From assembly GCF_014204325.1 (NCBI RefSeq), contig NZ_JACHKT010000004.1, forward strand, positions 163,404 through 227,403: 64,000 bases of DNA. Reading direction: 5' to 3'. The translations under genes were made by a program, and so were the position numbers. The notes under the pieces were generated by a model. That model was not told the origin of the DNA, made no database searches, and saw only the letters and a program-made list of their open reading frames with translations. The stretch is from Arcicella rosea. Lineage in GTDB: Bacteria > Bacteroidota > Bacteroidia > Cytophagales > Spirosomataceae. Positions 16,899 through 26,149 of the stretch are shown here, one piece after another (the stretch's first letter is position 1; each line of letters begins with the position of its first letter).

Positions 16899-16952
16899 AA
16901 AAAAATATTTCATTTCTACTGAGGGAATACTTCGCTCAATAGAAATGAAATA
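16899..16952 (-). terminator. Terminator/palindrome between glpD and the ABC-F gene
   Basis: Stem TATTTCATTTCTA/TAGAAATGAAATA (16906-16918 and 16940-16952) lies between two convergent genes. On the minus strand it is followed by seven Ts, so it is a good terminator for the ABC-F gene and may also serve glpD. Its inner part CTATTGAGCGAAGTATTCCC resembles the palindrome at 29614-29649. Confidence 0.75.
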
Positions 16953-16966
16953 AATAGCACTTCAAA

Positions 16967-18847
16967 TTACTCAGAAAGCTCTAACCAACGTAATTCTTTT
17001 TCATCAAGTTCGTTGGTGGTTTCTTCGATTTGCTTTGCCCAAGCTGTCAAATCTTCGTAGCTACCGCCATTATTGAGTCTTTCAGTAAGTTCTGCCTTTT
17101 TCTTTTCTAATTTTTCAATAGCTTTTCCTAAATCATCATATTCTTTTTGTTCTTTGAAAGAAAGCTTTCTTTTGGTCGTCGAAACCTGAACCGAAGGTTC
17201 TAATTTATGATTATTCGTAGAAACTGGTTCGCTTTTCACTTTTGGCTTTTCGCCTAAAGTAATTTCATTTTCTTCCAACCATTCTCTGTAATCAGTATAG
17301 TTTCCGGGGAAATCTCTGATTTGTCCGTCGCCTTCAAAAACAAAAAGGTGTTCTACCAATTTATCCATAAAGTAACGGTCGTGAGAAACCAACAATAAAC
17401 AACCGCCAAAAGCAATCAAGAAATCTTCTAAAATATTCAACGTCTGAATATCAAGGTCGTTGGTAGGCTCATCAAGAATCAAAAAGTTGGGATTTTTGAT
17501 GAGTACTTTCATCAATTGCAAACGTCTTTTTTCACCACCAGATAATTTATCAACAGCGGCATATTGTACTTTTGGCTCAAACTTGAAGTGTGTTAAAAAC
17601 TGACTGGCAGAAATGGTTTCGCCCGTTCCAACCGTAACAACCTCCGCAATATCTTTAATCACATCAATTACTTTATCGCCCGGTTTAAAGTCCAAATCGC
17701 CTTGAGTATAATAGCCATATACAACGGTTTCACCCGTGGTAATACTTCCAGAATCTGGTTGTAGATTTTGGGTAATCATGTTCAAGAAAGTAGATTTCCC
17801 GATACCATTTTTTCCAATAATTCCGATACGGTCTTTTCGTTGAAAAATGTAAGAGAAGTTTTCTACAATTTTTTGATTTCCGAAACCTTTATTCAATCCT
17901 TCAATTTCCAAAATCTTACTTCCTTGACGAGACATTTTTACGTTCAAAGTCACTTTTGAATCGTCTTTCGTTTGAGATGCTTTGTCTTTTAGTTCATGAA
18001 AAGCATCAATTCTATACTGAGCTTTCGTTCCACGAGCTTTCGGTTGGCGACGCATCCATTCTAATTCTGTGCGTAAAGTATTTTTGGCTTTGTCGATACT
18101 GGCTGCTTCCGAAGCTTCACGTTCAGCCTTTTTTTCTAAGAAATAACTATAATTTCCACGATATGGATAAATCGTTCCGTTATCTAATTCAGCAATGTTA
18201 TTACACACTCTGTCCAAGAAATAACGGTCGTGCGTTACCAAAAGTAATGTAATATTCTGTGCAGAAAGCGTTTGTTCCAGCCATTCGATCGTTTCCAAAT
18301 CCAAGTGGTTGGTAGGCTCATCGAAAATCATCAAATCTGGTTCTTCGATTAATACTTTCGCCATTGCCACACGCTTGCGTTGTCCACCAGAAAGCTGAGA
18401 AATTTTGCGTTCAAAATCATGGATTCCTAATTTCCCCAAAACCTGTTTTACTCTGCTTTCATAATCCCAAGCATCGTGTTTGTCCATCATTTCCAGAGCA
18501 TCCGACAGTAAATCAGAATCTTCTGGATTTTCCATTGCTTTTTCATACATTTTCAAGGCTTGATTGGCAGGAGAATCACCCGTGAAAAGGGTATCCATTA
18601 CACTAAGATTTTCGTCAAAATCAGGGTTTTGGAAAAGATAGCCAACCGAAATCCCTTTGCGGATACTTACTGTACCTTCGTCAGAAGGAATCAAACCTGC
18701 TAAAATGTTCATTAAAGTAGTTTTACCCGCACCATTTTGTCCGACTAACGCTACTTTATCTCCCTTAGAGATACCAAAATTTATGTTACGAAATAACCAA
18801 CGTTCGCTGTAGTTTTTCGAGATATTTTCTGCTGATAAATAATTCAT
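16967..18847 (-). CDS. ABC-F family ATPase (Uup-like)
   Basis: Two ABC ATPase cassettes share one chain with no membrane domain: Walker A GQNGAGKTTL with signature LSGGQRKRVAMAK, and GKNGIGKSTF with LSGGEKRRLQLMK. The inter-domain linker ELEWMRRQPKARGTKAQYRI is typical of Uup-type ABC-F proteins, and the lysine/glutamate-rich C-terminal coiled coil matches the Uup C-terminal domain. ABC-F proteins act on the ribosome, and Uup is also linked to DNA transactions. The start at 18847 (MNYLSAENISKNYSERW, 626 residues) is preferred over the upstream ATG at 18901 because a -7 box at 18852-18859 lies between them. Confidence 0.92.
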   Translation of the reverse strand: MNYLSAENISKNYSERWLFRNINFGISKGDKVALVGQNGAGKTTLMNILAGLIPSDEGTVSIRKGISVGYLFQNPDFDENLSVMDTLFTGDSPANQALKMYEKAMENPEDSDLLSDALEMMDKHDAWDYESRVKQVLGKLGIHDFERKISQLSGGQRKRVAMAKVLIEEPDLMIFDEPTNHLDLETIEWLEQTLSAQNITLLLVTHDRYFLDRVCNNIAELDNGTIYPYRGNYSYFLEKKAEREASEAASIDKAKNTLRTELEWMRRQPKARGTKAQYRIDAFHELKDKASQTKDDSKVTLNVKMSRQGSKILEIEGLNKGFGNQKIVENFSYIFQRKDRIGIIGKNGIGKSTFLNMITQNLQPDSGSITTGETVVYGYYTQGDLDFKPGDKVIDVIKDIAEVVTVGTGETISASQFLTHFKFEPKVQYAAVDKLSGGEKRRLQLMKVLIKNPNFLILDEPTNDLDIQTLNILEDFLIAFGGCLLLVSHDRYFMDKLVEHLFVFEGDGQIRDFPGNYTDYREWLEENEITLGEKPKVKSEPVSTNNHKLEPSVQVSTTKRKLSFKEQKEYDDLGKAIEKLEKKKAELTERLNNGGSYEDLTAWAKQIEETTNELDEKELRWLELSE

Positions 18848-18851
18848 ATCA

Positions 18852-18859
18852 CAAAGGTA
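18852..18859 (-). promoter_or_regulatory. -7 box of the ABC-F promoter (TACCTTTG), start-deciding
   Basis: On the minus strand TACCTTTG matches TAnnTTTG and ends 5 nt before the ATG at 18847. A leaderless transcript is predicted, as for uvrA. No -33 TTG at normal spacing was identified. Confidence 0.5.
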
Positions 18860-18973
18860 GGAAGTAAAGCTGTAAAAGGGTAGAGACTTGAGAGAAATCA
18901 ACTTATGTAAATAGCATACTTTGCAATCCGTCCTCCCATCAAGTCAATTCTCCATTGAACATATAAACTTTTT

Positions 18974-19000
18974 TTGGGGAAACAAGTAAATTTATTTTTG
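18974..19000 (+). promoter_or_regulatory. sppA promoter (TTG-n16-TATTTTTG)
   Basis: A TTG at 18974-18976 and the -7 box TATTTTTG at 18993-19000 are separated by 16 bp, slightly short for the class. The leader to the ATG at 19071 would be about 65 nt. Confidence 0.5.
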
Positions 19001-19070
19001 GGTTTATGACTTATCTGAATATTGATTAATCTTGTAAGTTGTAAGCGTTAAAAACCAAAACAAAAATCTT

Positions 19071-20846
19071 ATGTTGCAATTTCTTAAATATGTTTTAGCC
19101 ACCGTTGTAGGATTAATCTTGTTCGCTATTGTTAGTGTTTTTATACTCGTTGGTATTGCTGCTGCGGTAGGTTCTTCAGAAGATACTACTGTTTTAAAAG
19201 ACAATTCTGTCTTAAAATTAGACCTTAATCATGCTATCGAAGAAAATGTAAGCGATGACGAAAATCCTTTCAAAGATTTAGGCGGGCCATTTATGGATAG
19301 TAACGAAAGTATCGGAATGGTACAAATTCGTGAAGCCCTTAAACGTGCTGCTGCTGATAGTCACATCAAAGGAATTTACCTTCAAGCTCATTATCCTCAA
19401 GCAGGTTATGCACAATTGGAAGAAATCAGAAATGCTCTTTTAGCCTTCAAAAAATCTGGAAAATTCATTTATAGCTACGGTGAATCATTTACTGAAAAAG
19501 GCTATTATGTTACTTCTGTTTCGGATAAAATTTACTTGAATCCAGCAGGCGGTTTAGATTTCAATGGTATCAGTGCCGAAGTAAGTTTTTACAAAGGAGC
19601 TTTGGATAAATTGGACATCAAACCTGTGGTTTTCAGAGTGGGAGAATATAAATCTGCCGTTGAGCCTTACCTCCGTGAAAATATGAGCGATGCCAACAAA
19701 GCACAATATTCTACTTTGTTGAATAGCATCAATAACCATATTTTTGAACAAATTTCTGCTTCTCGTAATGTGGATGTGGCAACGCTAAAAAAAGTAGCTG
19801 ACGAGTTATTAGCTTACAAACCTAAAGGTGCTTTAGCCGCAAAATTGGTAACAGATGTTGGCTATTACGATGAGTTTGAAGCCGATTTCAAAAAAACGCT
19901 TAAAAAAGAATCTGAATCTAAAATTGATTTTGTAAATCTTTCAAAATTCTTAAAAGCTGATTCTGCTATTCCTTTTAATGATACGCAGAACAAAATTGCG
20001 GTAATTGTAGGAGAAGGAGCAATTATTGGCTCAAAAGCTGACAAAGGAAATATTGGCTCAGATGATTGGGTAGCAGAATTACGTAAAGCTCGTGATGATA
20101 AAAAAGTAAAAGCCATCGTGTTAAGAATTGATAGTCCGGGTGGTTCATCTTTGGCTTCTGATGTGATGTGGAGAGAGGTTGTATTGGCAAGGAAAGTAAA
20201 ACCAGTAATTGCTTCAATGGCTGATTATGCGGCTTCTGGCGGTTATTATATGGCGATGGCTGCGGATACGATTGTAGCCGAACCTACAACGATTACAGGT
20301 TCAATCGGGATTTTTGCTCAGTTTTTCAACTTTGAAAATTTCTTGAAAAATAAATTAGGAATCACCAACGACCGTGTAAATACCAACGCTCACTCTGATT
20401 TCCCAACGGTTACTCGTGAAATGACAGACTTTGAAAAAGATTGGTTTCAAAGAAGTGTCGATGCAGGTTATGAAACCTTTACTTCTAAAGCAGCGAAAGG
20501 ACGTAAAATGAGTATCGAAAAATTGAAATCTTTAGCTGGCGGACACGTTTGGTCGGGGATCGAAGCTAAATCTAATGGATTAGTGGATGTATTAGGTGGT
20601 TTAGAAGATGCGATTAAAATTGCAGCAAAAAAGGCGAAATTGAAAGAAGGTGACTACAAAGCGAGATTCTATCCTCAACCAAAATCTTTCTTTGAAGAGA
20701 TTTTCGACAAAAAAGAGGATGCTGTTCAAGCGAAAATCATGAAAGCACAATTCGGCGAATTAGCTCCTTACGTAAAACAAATTCAAGATTTGAAAGCTCG
20801 TGAAGGCTTAATGACTTTAATGCCAGAAGTAATTGAGTTTAAGTAA
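19071..20846 (+). CDS. sppA: Signal peptide peptidase SppA, 67K (double-domain) type
   Basis: SppA is a membrane-anchored serine protease that digests cleaved signal peptides. An N-terminal anchor helix spans about residues 5-32. Two S49 domains follow, as in the 67K type (591 residues; E. coli SppA is 618). The catalytic Ser/Lys dyad is split between the domains: K194 in VGEYKSAVEPYLREN and S389 in ADYAASGGYYMAMAAD, matching K209 and S409 of the E. coli enzyme. The RIDSPGGSS block ahead of the serine is also typical. It has its own promoter and a hairpin after the stop. Confidence 0.94.
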   Translation: MLQFLKYVLATVVGLILFAIVSVFILVGIAAAVGSSEDTTVLKDNSVLKLDLNHAIEENVSDDENPFKDLGGPFMDSNESIGMVQIREALKRAAADSHIKGIYLQAHYPQAGYAQLEEIRNALLAFKKSGKFIYSYGESFTEKGYYVTSVSDKIYLNPAGGLDFNGISAEVSFYKGALDKLDIKPVVFRVGEYKSAVEPYLRENMSDANKAQYSTLLNSINNHIFEQISASRNVDVATLKKVADELLAYKPKGALAAKLVTDVGYYDEFEADFKKTLKKESESKIDFVNLSKFLKADSAIPFNDTQNKIAVIVGEGAIIGSKADKGNIGSDDWVAELRKARDDKKVKAIVLRIDSPGGSSLASDVMWREVVLARKVKPVIASMADYAASGGYYMAMAADTIVAEPTTITGSIGIFAQFFNFENFLKNKLGITNDRVNTNAHSDFPTVTREMTDFEKDWFQRSVDAGYETFTSKAAKGRKMSIEKLKSLAGGHVWSGIEAKSNGLVDVLGGLEDAIKIAAKKAKLKEGDYKARFYPQPKSFFEEIFDKKEDAVQAKIMKAQFGELAPYVKQIQDLKAREGLMTLMPEVIEFK

Positions 20847-20864
20847 TTTCAGGTAACAATAATA

Positions 20865-20918
20865 ATTTCAGCGTAAATTTACAGGGAATATTTCCAGTAG
20901 ATTTACGCTGAAATATTT
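20865..20918 (+). terminator. Long hairpin after sppA
   Basis: A perfect 14-bp stem ATTTCAGCGTAAAT/ATTTACGCTGAAAT is followed by ATTTT, 18 bp after the sppA stop. The T-run is short, so termination is likely rather than certain. Confidence 0.65.
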
Positions 20919-20991
20919 TCCAGACAACCCAAATTATTATTTACGGATTAAAAGAAAATCTGTGAATAAATAATCAATAAGGCTTGATGAA

Positions 20992-21489
20992 ATGAAAAAA
21001 CTAATATTCTTTTTTGGAATTACCTTGTTGTTTTCTTCTTGTGCCAAAGAAGCTACGATTTTTGTAGTACGTCATGCCGAGAAAGATTTAGTGTATAAAG
21101 GCGATGACCATTTTCGTCCTTTAAATACTGCTGGACATCAACGTGCTGGTATTTTAGCCAAGCGATTAGCCAATGAAAAAATAGCTAAAATTTACGCTAC
21201 AGAATATTTAAGAGTACAACAAACTGGAGATTCTTTAAGAATCAATCAAAAAATAGATACGGCTATTTACAGTGCTAAAACTGCTTACTTTTTTGATAAA
21301 ATCAAGCAGGATAAAGTACAAGGTAAAAACATATTAATCATTGGTCATTCTAATACTGTTCCAGAAGTTATTCGATTTTTAGGCGTAAAATTTGATTTGA
21401 AAATCATTCTAGATACCGAATACGACAACCTTTATCTCGTAAAAATGAAAGGCAAAAAAGTAATTGATTTCAAGGCTGAAAAGTTCTAA
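20992..21489 (+). CDS. Histidine phosphatase (SixA/PGAM-like) lipoprotein
   Basis: The 165-residue protein begins with a lipoprotein signal (MKKLIFFFGITLLFSSCAK, lipid on C17) and then at once the histidine-phosphatase core: FVVRHAEKD with the catalytic RHA(E), LNTAGHQRAGILAKRL, and the second catalytic histidine in IIGHSNTVPE. The superfamily removes phosphate from small molecules or phosphohistidine; the substrate cannot be deduced. An anchored periplasmic location is predicted. Its 3' end overlaps the convergent barrel gene by 4 bp. Confidence 0.87.
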   Translation: MKKLIFFFGITLLFSSCAKEATIFVVRHAEKDLVYKGDDHFRPLNTAGHQRAGILAKRLANEKIAKIYATEYLRVQQTGDSLRINQKIDTAIYSAKTAYFFDKIKQDKVQGKNILIIGHSNTVPEVIRFLGVKFDLKIILDTEYDNLYLVKMKGKKVIDFKAEKF

Positions 21490-22250
21490 AACTTCAAGCC
21501 TAAATCAAGCAAGATTAAACCATTTTTCGTGACTAAATCTTTGTAAGCTTTTGTATTATTGATTTCTGTGAGTCCTCTTTGATATTGTATCCCGAAAATA
21601 AACGAATCATCGCTTCCTCCAAGTCTTTTCTCAAATCCTAAACCTAATAATAAACCAATGTCGCCCATGTTAAATATACTGGGCTGGTTACCTACTCTTT
21701 GACTATATTGAAAAAGTGGATTACTTGCTTTATCAATTGGTTTTTCTGCAATTTTCAAATCAACTATTCCTCCGAATTGCAAGTAAACAGGTGTGTCCGA
21801 GAAAACACCATCACTAAAAATCTTTAGCGTTACGGGTACTTGCAAGTATTGCAAATTGAAAGCGGCTTTATTACCAGTACGTTCATCAGTACTGAGCGGA
21901 TATTCCACAAACAATCCATTATTATAGAAATTATTACCAACTGAATAACTCTCGCCTTTGACGGTGTACCATAAACCTGTACTAAAAGCGTACTTCTCGG
22001 CAAAGTAAAGGTCAATGATTGGGCCTAAGCTCATTTTCAAGTTAATACCCGAAGCATCTAAATCCCTAAAATCTTTAGAAGTTTCCACTTCATTGAGTGT
22101 AATATTCGGGGAAAACTTAAAGCCAATTTTTACTTTATACAAACCACTACGGTAGCCACTGCTGTATCTGGAACCGTATCCATAATTCTGAGAATAGACA
22201 CTGGATGCCATCAACAGAATAAAAAGGACTAAGAATGCGTTTTTCTTCAT
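21486..22250 (-). CDS. Outer-membrane beta-barrel protein (PorT-like)
   Basis: The 254-residue protein has a signal peptide (MKKNAFLVLFILLMASSVYSQ) followed by alternating amphipathic strands: YKVKIGFKFSPNITLNE, LKMSLGPIIDLYFAEKYAFSTGLWYTVKG and GDIGLLLGLGFEKRLGG. It ends in LILLDLGLKF with a terminal aromatic. This is the pattern of the 'outer membrane protein beta-barrel' (PorT-type) family common in Bacteroidota. PorT itself belongs to type IX secretion, but there is no evidence that this paralogue does. The gene is divergent from gldB. Confidence 0.8.
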   Translation of the reverse strand: MKKNAFLVLFILLMASSVYSQNYGYGSRYSSGYRSGLYKVKIGFKFSPNITLNEVETSKDFRDLDASGINLKMSLGPIIDLYFAEKYAFSTGLWYTVKGESYSVGNNFYNNGLFVEYPLSTDERTGNKAAFNLQYLQVPVTLKIFSDGVFSDTPVYLQFGGIVDLKIAEKPIDKASNPLFQYSQRVGNQPSIFNMGDIGLLLGLGFEKRLGGSDDSFIFGIQYQRGLTEINNTKAYKDLVTKNGLILLDLGLKF

Positions 22251-22324
22251 AATTTTGTATTGTTAAATAAGTTGTTTTCAATTAAAACACGGCTGACAGC
22301 GGTAAAACTATTAATCCAAAAGCT

Positions 22325-23359
22325 ATGCTTCTAAAATTAAAAATATATTGTATCTCCATTTTCGTCTTATGTCTGGTTTTTGCTTGCTCTTCTGAAGAAA
22401 ATGAAAATGCTGACCCTGATGTAAGTAAAGTGCAAGTAAATATTACTATTCAACGACTTGACAAAGAATTACTTGCATGCAAAGATAAAATTCAACTCAT
22501 CAATTTTTTCAATACACACAAAAGCTTCACCAGTACTTACTTTCAGGCTTTACCCCAAGATTTTGAGAAATTAGCGGAAAGATTATTGCCAGTGATTACC
22601 AATCAAGCCTTTCAAGATTTTTACAAACAATCTCAAGAACCTGCTTTTTTCGGAAATACTCAGCTCGAAGATGACTTTAAAGAAGCTTTCCAGCATCTCA
22701 AATATTACTATCCTGACTTTAAAGAGCCCAAAATTATTACAATTTTTACAGGTTTTTTTGCTCAAGATGTACTAAGTAGTCCAGAATTAATGATTTCGGA
22801 CTCATTAATTATTATTGGACTTGATTATTTCATGGGGAAAAAAGGTAAATTCTTACCAGACATCTACGATTATCAATTAAGAAAAGCCGCACCCAATGCC
22901 ATTGTACCACAGGCTGTCCTTTTACTTTCTGCCAAATACAATGCAACCAAACCGTCTGAAAAATCGTTATTATCTGATATGATTTGGTATGGGAAAAGTT
23001 ATGTTTTCGGACATACAATGATGCCATCGAAGGCAGATAGTTTGTTTATTGGATATTCTGATGCACAATTGACTGACTGCTATACTTTTCAGAAAGATAT
23101 TTGGGCACATTTTATTGATAACAAATTACTCTATACCAACGATGCACCTATCAAAGCAAAGTACATCATGGAAAGACCAGTAACGGCAGAAATTGGAGCA
23201 TCTTGCCCAGGAGCTATTGGTCGTTGGTTAGGTTGGCGAATTGTTGGAAAGTACTTTGATGAAAATGAAAAACTGACGATTCAAGAATTAATGAAGCAAA
23301 CGGATGCTCAAAAAATCTTTGAGCAATCAAATTATAAAGGATTACCAGACGAAGAATGA
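22325..23359 (+). CDS. gldB: Gliding motility-associated lipoprotein GldB family
   Basis: The 344-residue product opens with a lipoprotein signal (IFVLCLVFACSSEEN, lipid on the cysteine of FACS). The body has the GldB hallmarks: VNITIQRLDKELL, a central LIIIGLDYFMGKKGKFLPDIYDYQLRK-type block, and a C-terminal IGRWLGWRIVGKYF. GldB is needed for gliding motility in Flavobacterium johnsoniae, though homologues also occur in non-gliding Bacteroidota. No other gld or por gene is next to it. Family membership is fairly sure; a motility role here is inference. Confidence 0.83.
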   Translation: MLLKLKIYCISIFVLCLVFACSSEENENADPDVSKVQVNITIQRLDKELLACKDKIQLINFFNTHKSFTSTYFQALPQDFEKLAERLLPVITNQAFQDFYKQSQEPAFFGNTQLEDDFKEAFQHLKYYYPDFKEPKIITIFTGFFAQDVLSSPELMISDSLIIIGLDYFMGKKGKFLPDIYDYQLRKAAPNAIVPQAVLLLSAKYNATKPSEKSLLSDMIWYGKSYVFGHTMMPSKADSLFIGYSDAQLTDCYTFQKDIWAHFIDNKLLYTNDAPIKAKYIMERPVTAEIGASCPGAIGRWLGWRIVGKYFDENEKLTIQELMKQTDAQKIFEQSNYKGLPDEE

Positions 23360-23470
23360 TGTTCGATTTGGGATTGAAGATTTCGGATGTTGGATTTTTA
23401 TCAGCCTTAGTTTTGTAAAACCTATAGAAAACACATACAATTGGCTTAGAGCCTAAAGCAAGTAAAACAT

Positions 23471-23505
23471 TGACTCAAAGCTGAAAGCCGATGGCTGAAG
23501 GCTAA
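23471..23505. repeat. AGCT-rich intergenic phrase, locus 2
   Basis: TGACTCAAAGCTGAAAGCCG and GATGGCTGAAGGCTAATT match the right half of the repeat at 1835-1941 (CTCAAAGCTCATGGCTGAAA). It lies between gldB and the ABC exporter. Confidence 0.5.
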
Positions 23506-23524
23506 TTAATAATTAAACCCAATA

Positions 23525-25441
23525 ATGGCAAAGCGAAGTAGCAGTTTTGGAGCAGGAGTTTCTCCAGAAGATAAGAAAAAAGTAAGTAAAGAAGGTTTCA
23601 AAAAAGCTTTAAAGATTTTCAGATTCACCCTTCCTTATAAAGGCACATTTGCCATAGGTTTTGTGTTTTTGATACTCTCTCAAATCACCACCATGAGTAT
23701 CCCTTTATTAATGGGGCAAATGGTTGGAGCAATTGTTTCACCAGAACAAATGGCAAACGCTACTACAGGAATGAGTAGTGGAATGGTAACAGACAAATTG
23801 CAAAATGTTTTTCAGGAAGCCCCTAAATTCACCTTGAATGAAGTAACCTTAATTTTTGTGGGGCTGTTAATTCTTCAATCGGTATTCTCATTCTTTAGAG
23901 TAATTACTTTTACAAGAGTATCGGAGCAGTCTATGCGTGACCTCCGCAATGCACTTTATTCTAAAATCATTACTTTACCTGTGCCTTTTTTCGAGAAAAA
24001 TCGTGTGGGTGAATTAATGAGTAGAATCACAACCGACGTTTCTCAATTACAAGATATTCTTTCTATTACTTTGGCAGAACTCTTCCGCCAGATATTTACA
24101 TTGATTGGCGGTATTATTTTGATTTCGTTTTTATCAAGTAAGCTAACGCTTTTTATGTTATTAACTTTCCCTTTCTTAGTGGTTGCTGCCATTATTTTCG
24201 GAAAATTCATCCGTAAAAATGCAAAGAAAGTACAAGACGAATTAGCTGCTACCAATATCATCGTTGAAGAAACCCTACAATCAATCAATGTCGTAAAAGC
24301 ATTTACCAACGAAAGCCTTGAAGCACATCGCTATGGTTTATCCGTACAAAAAGTGGTTGATTATGCCTTGAAAGCGGCTACTTTCAGAGGTGGTTTTATT
24401 TCCTTTATCATCTTCGTATTGTTTGGTGGAGTTGTGGGCGTAGTGTGGTATGGTGGAAACTTGGTTTTACAAGGAGAATTAGCCTTTAAAGACCTTTTCA
24501 CGTTTATTATCTACACAGGTTTTATTGGTGGTTCTGTGGGTGGTTTGGGCGATATGTATGCACAAATTCAAAAAACAGTAGGTGCTTCTGAACGTATCTT
24601 AGAAATTTTAGGAGAAGAATCTGAAGTAAAAATTACCGACATTACTGTTCCAAGTAAAGTAACTAAAACAGAAATTCCTAATGCTGGAACACCAAAAATT
24701 CAATATCGCAATGTAGCTTTCCAATATCCTTCTCGTCCAGATATGCCAGTGTTGAAAGACATTTCTTTATCAGTAAAATCAGGTGAGAAAATAGCGTTGG
24801 TGGGTCATTCAGGAGCAGGAAAATCTACGATTGTACAATTGTTGATGCGTTATTATCATCTTGCAAAAGGCGAAATCTTAGTGGATGGTAAAAACATCAA
24901 TACTTTTGACATTACTGATTTAAGAAAAAACATCGCCATTGTACCACAAGAAGTAATGCTTTTTGGTGGAACGATTTATGAAAATATTGCTTATGGAAAT
25001 CCAGAAGCAACAGAAGAATTAGTGATTGAAGCAGCCAGAAAAGCAAATGCTTTAGAATTTATCAATTCATTCCCTGAAGGATTCAAAACCATCGTCGGCG
25101 AGCGTGGCGTGAAGCTTTCGGGTGGTCAGCGTCAAAGAATTGCCATTGCCCGTGCTATTTTGAAAGACCCTGCTATTTTGGTGCTAGATGAAGCTACAAG
25201 TGCTTTGGATTCGGAATCTGAAAAATTGGTGCAAGATGCTTTAGACCGATTAATGCAAAATAGAACGACGGTCATTATTGCTCACCGTTTGGCTACAATT
25301 CGTAATGTCGATACTATTTATGTATTGAAAGATGGCGGAATAGCCGAAAAAGGAACGCATGATGAATTGGTTTTGATTGATGAAGGAATTTATGCTAACT
25401 TAGTAAAGTTGCAGTTTGATAATGCAATGATGATAGAATGA
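23525..25441 (+). CDS. ABC exporter, fused permease and ATPase (MsbA-like)
   Basis: The 638-residue half-transporter has a six-helix ABC membrane domain (about 35-365) and a C-terminal ATPase with Walker A GHSGAGKST, signature KLSGGQRQRIAIARAI, Walker B ILVLDEATSALDSES and the H-loop IIAHRL. It would act as a homodimer in the inner membrane. Homologues export lipids or drugs, and the substrate is not readable. Its last codon overlaps the next gene (ATGA), so the two are translationally coupled and probably share control by the Fur-family protein. Confidence 0.9.
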   Translation: MAKRSSSFGAGVSPEDKKKVSKEGFKKALKIFRFTLPYKGTFAIGFVFLILSQITTMSIPLLMGQMVGAIVSPEQMANATTGMSSGMVTDKLQNVFQEAPKFTLNEVTLIFVGLLILQSVFSFFRVITFTRVSEQSMRDLRNALYSKIITLPVPFFEKNRVGELMSRITTDVSQLQDILSITLAELFRQIFTLIGGIILISFLSSKLTLFMLLTFPFLVVAAIIFGKFIRKNAKKVQDELAATNIIVEETLQSINVVKAFTNESLEAHRYGLSVQKVVDYALKAATFRGGFISFIIFVLFGGVVGVVWYGGNLVLQGELAFKDLFTFIIYTGFIGGSVGGLGDMYAQIQKTVGASERILEILGEESEVKITDITVPSKVTKTEIPNAGTPKIQYRNVAFQYPSRPDMPVLKDISLSVKSGEKIALVGHSGAGKSTIVQLLMRYYHLAKGEILVDGKNINTFDITDLRKNIAIVPQEVMLFGGTIYENIAYGNPEATEELVIEAARKANALEFINSFPEGFKTIVGERGVKLSGGQRQRIAIARAILKDPAILVLDEATSALDSESEKLVQDALDRLMQNRTTVIIAHRLATIRNVDTIYVLKDGGIAEKGTHDELVLIDEGIYANLVKLQFDNAMMIE

Positions 25442-25863
25442 AACCAGCAATAAAAGATACATTAAAAACATATAACCTTCGCCAGACTGATTGTCGTGAA
25501 GGTATTTTGGATGTTTTCATGAACAAAGAACATGCTCTTGCTCATGCCGACGTAGAAGCACAACTTACGGAACAATTCGATAGAGTAACTGTTTATAGAA
25601 CGCTAAAAACGTTTGTCGATAAAGGATTGATTCATAAAGTATTGGATGATGAGGGTGGCGTAAAGTATGCACTTTGCAAGGATAATTGCCATGCAGGAGA
25701 TCATACGCATCATCATGACCATGTGCATTTTAAATGTACAGCTTGCGGATTAACTACTTGTTTAGACCATGTGGTGATTCCAAACTTTATCCTTCCAGAA
25801 GGTTACAAACGTGTGGAAACAAATTTGTTGGTACAGGGAATTTGTAAGAGTTGTAATCGCTAA
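25438..25863 (+). CDS. Fur-family metalloregulator
   Basis: The 141-residue protein has the Fur layout: an N-terminal winged helix (LRQTDCREGILDVFMNKEHALAHADVEAQL, then RVTVYRTLKTFVDKGLIHKV), a histidine-rich metal loop (HAGDHTHHHDHVHFKC), and two CxxC pairs (CTAC and CKSC) that hold structural zinc. Fur proteins use Fe, Zn, Mn or peroxide as signals; the dense HTHHHDHVH stretch might suit zinc or iron sensing. The start codon overlaps the stop of the ABC exporter gene (ATGA), making them one operon. Confidence 0.92.
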   Translation: MKPAIKDTLKTYNLRQTDCREGILDVFMNKEHALAHADVEAQLTEQFDRVTVYRTLKTFVDKGLIHKVLDDEGGVKYALCKDNCHAGDHTHHHDHVHFKCTACGLTTCLDHVVIPNFILPEGYKRVETNLLVQGICKSCNR

Positions 25864-26030
25864 TGGACTTTAGGACTTGAAGACAGAAGAGGCAAGATTC
25901 AAGAAGCAAGATTTTTTGGGAAGACTTTAGGAGTTTGGATTTGAAGACTTCAGGCTTTGAAGATATAAGAGGCAAGACACAAGAAGCAAGATTATAGTTT
26001 AAAGTATTTCAATACTTTAGACATTAAGCA
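25864..26030. repeat. AAGAAGCAAGA / GACTTTAGGACTTGAAGAC low-complexity phrases
   Basis: AGAGGCAAGATTCAAGAAGC and AGAGGCAAGACACAAGAAGC are near-identical blocks about 80 bp apart, separated by repeats of GACTTTAGGA and TTGAAGAC. The reverse-complement family is at 52740-52900, and a weaker copy is at 57160-57265. No gene is visible. Confidence 0.55.
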
Positions 26031-26064
26031 ATGGGCTATTCAGAGATGGATAGCCCATTTTTTT
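26031..26064 (+). terminator. Rho-independent terminator of the exporter-fur operon
   Basis: Stem ATGGGCTAT/ATAGCCCAT (26031-26039 and 26050-26058) is followed by a six-T run. Confidence 0.85.
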
Positions 26065-26149
26065 GTACTTATATTTAACTTTTCTTTCGACTTTAATTGC
26101 ATAGATTTTAGGACTTAAAGATTTGTAGAACTTCAAGAAGACAGCTTCA

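Noticed and set aside
21486..22250. Genuine PorT of the type IX secretion system
   Set aside because: Only the generic barrel pattern is visible; no neighbouring por, gld or spr genes support that specific assignment.
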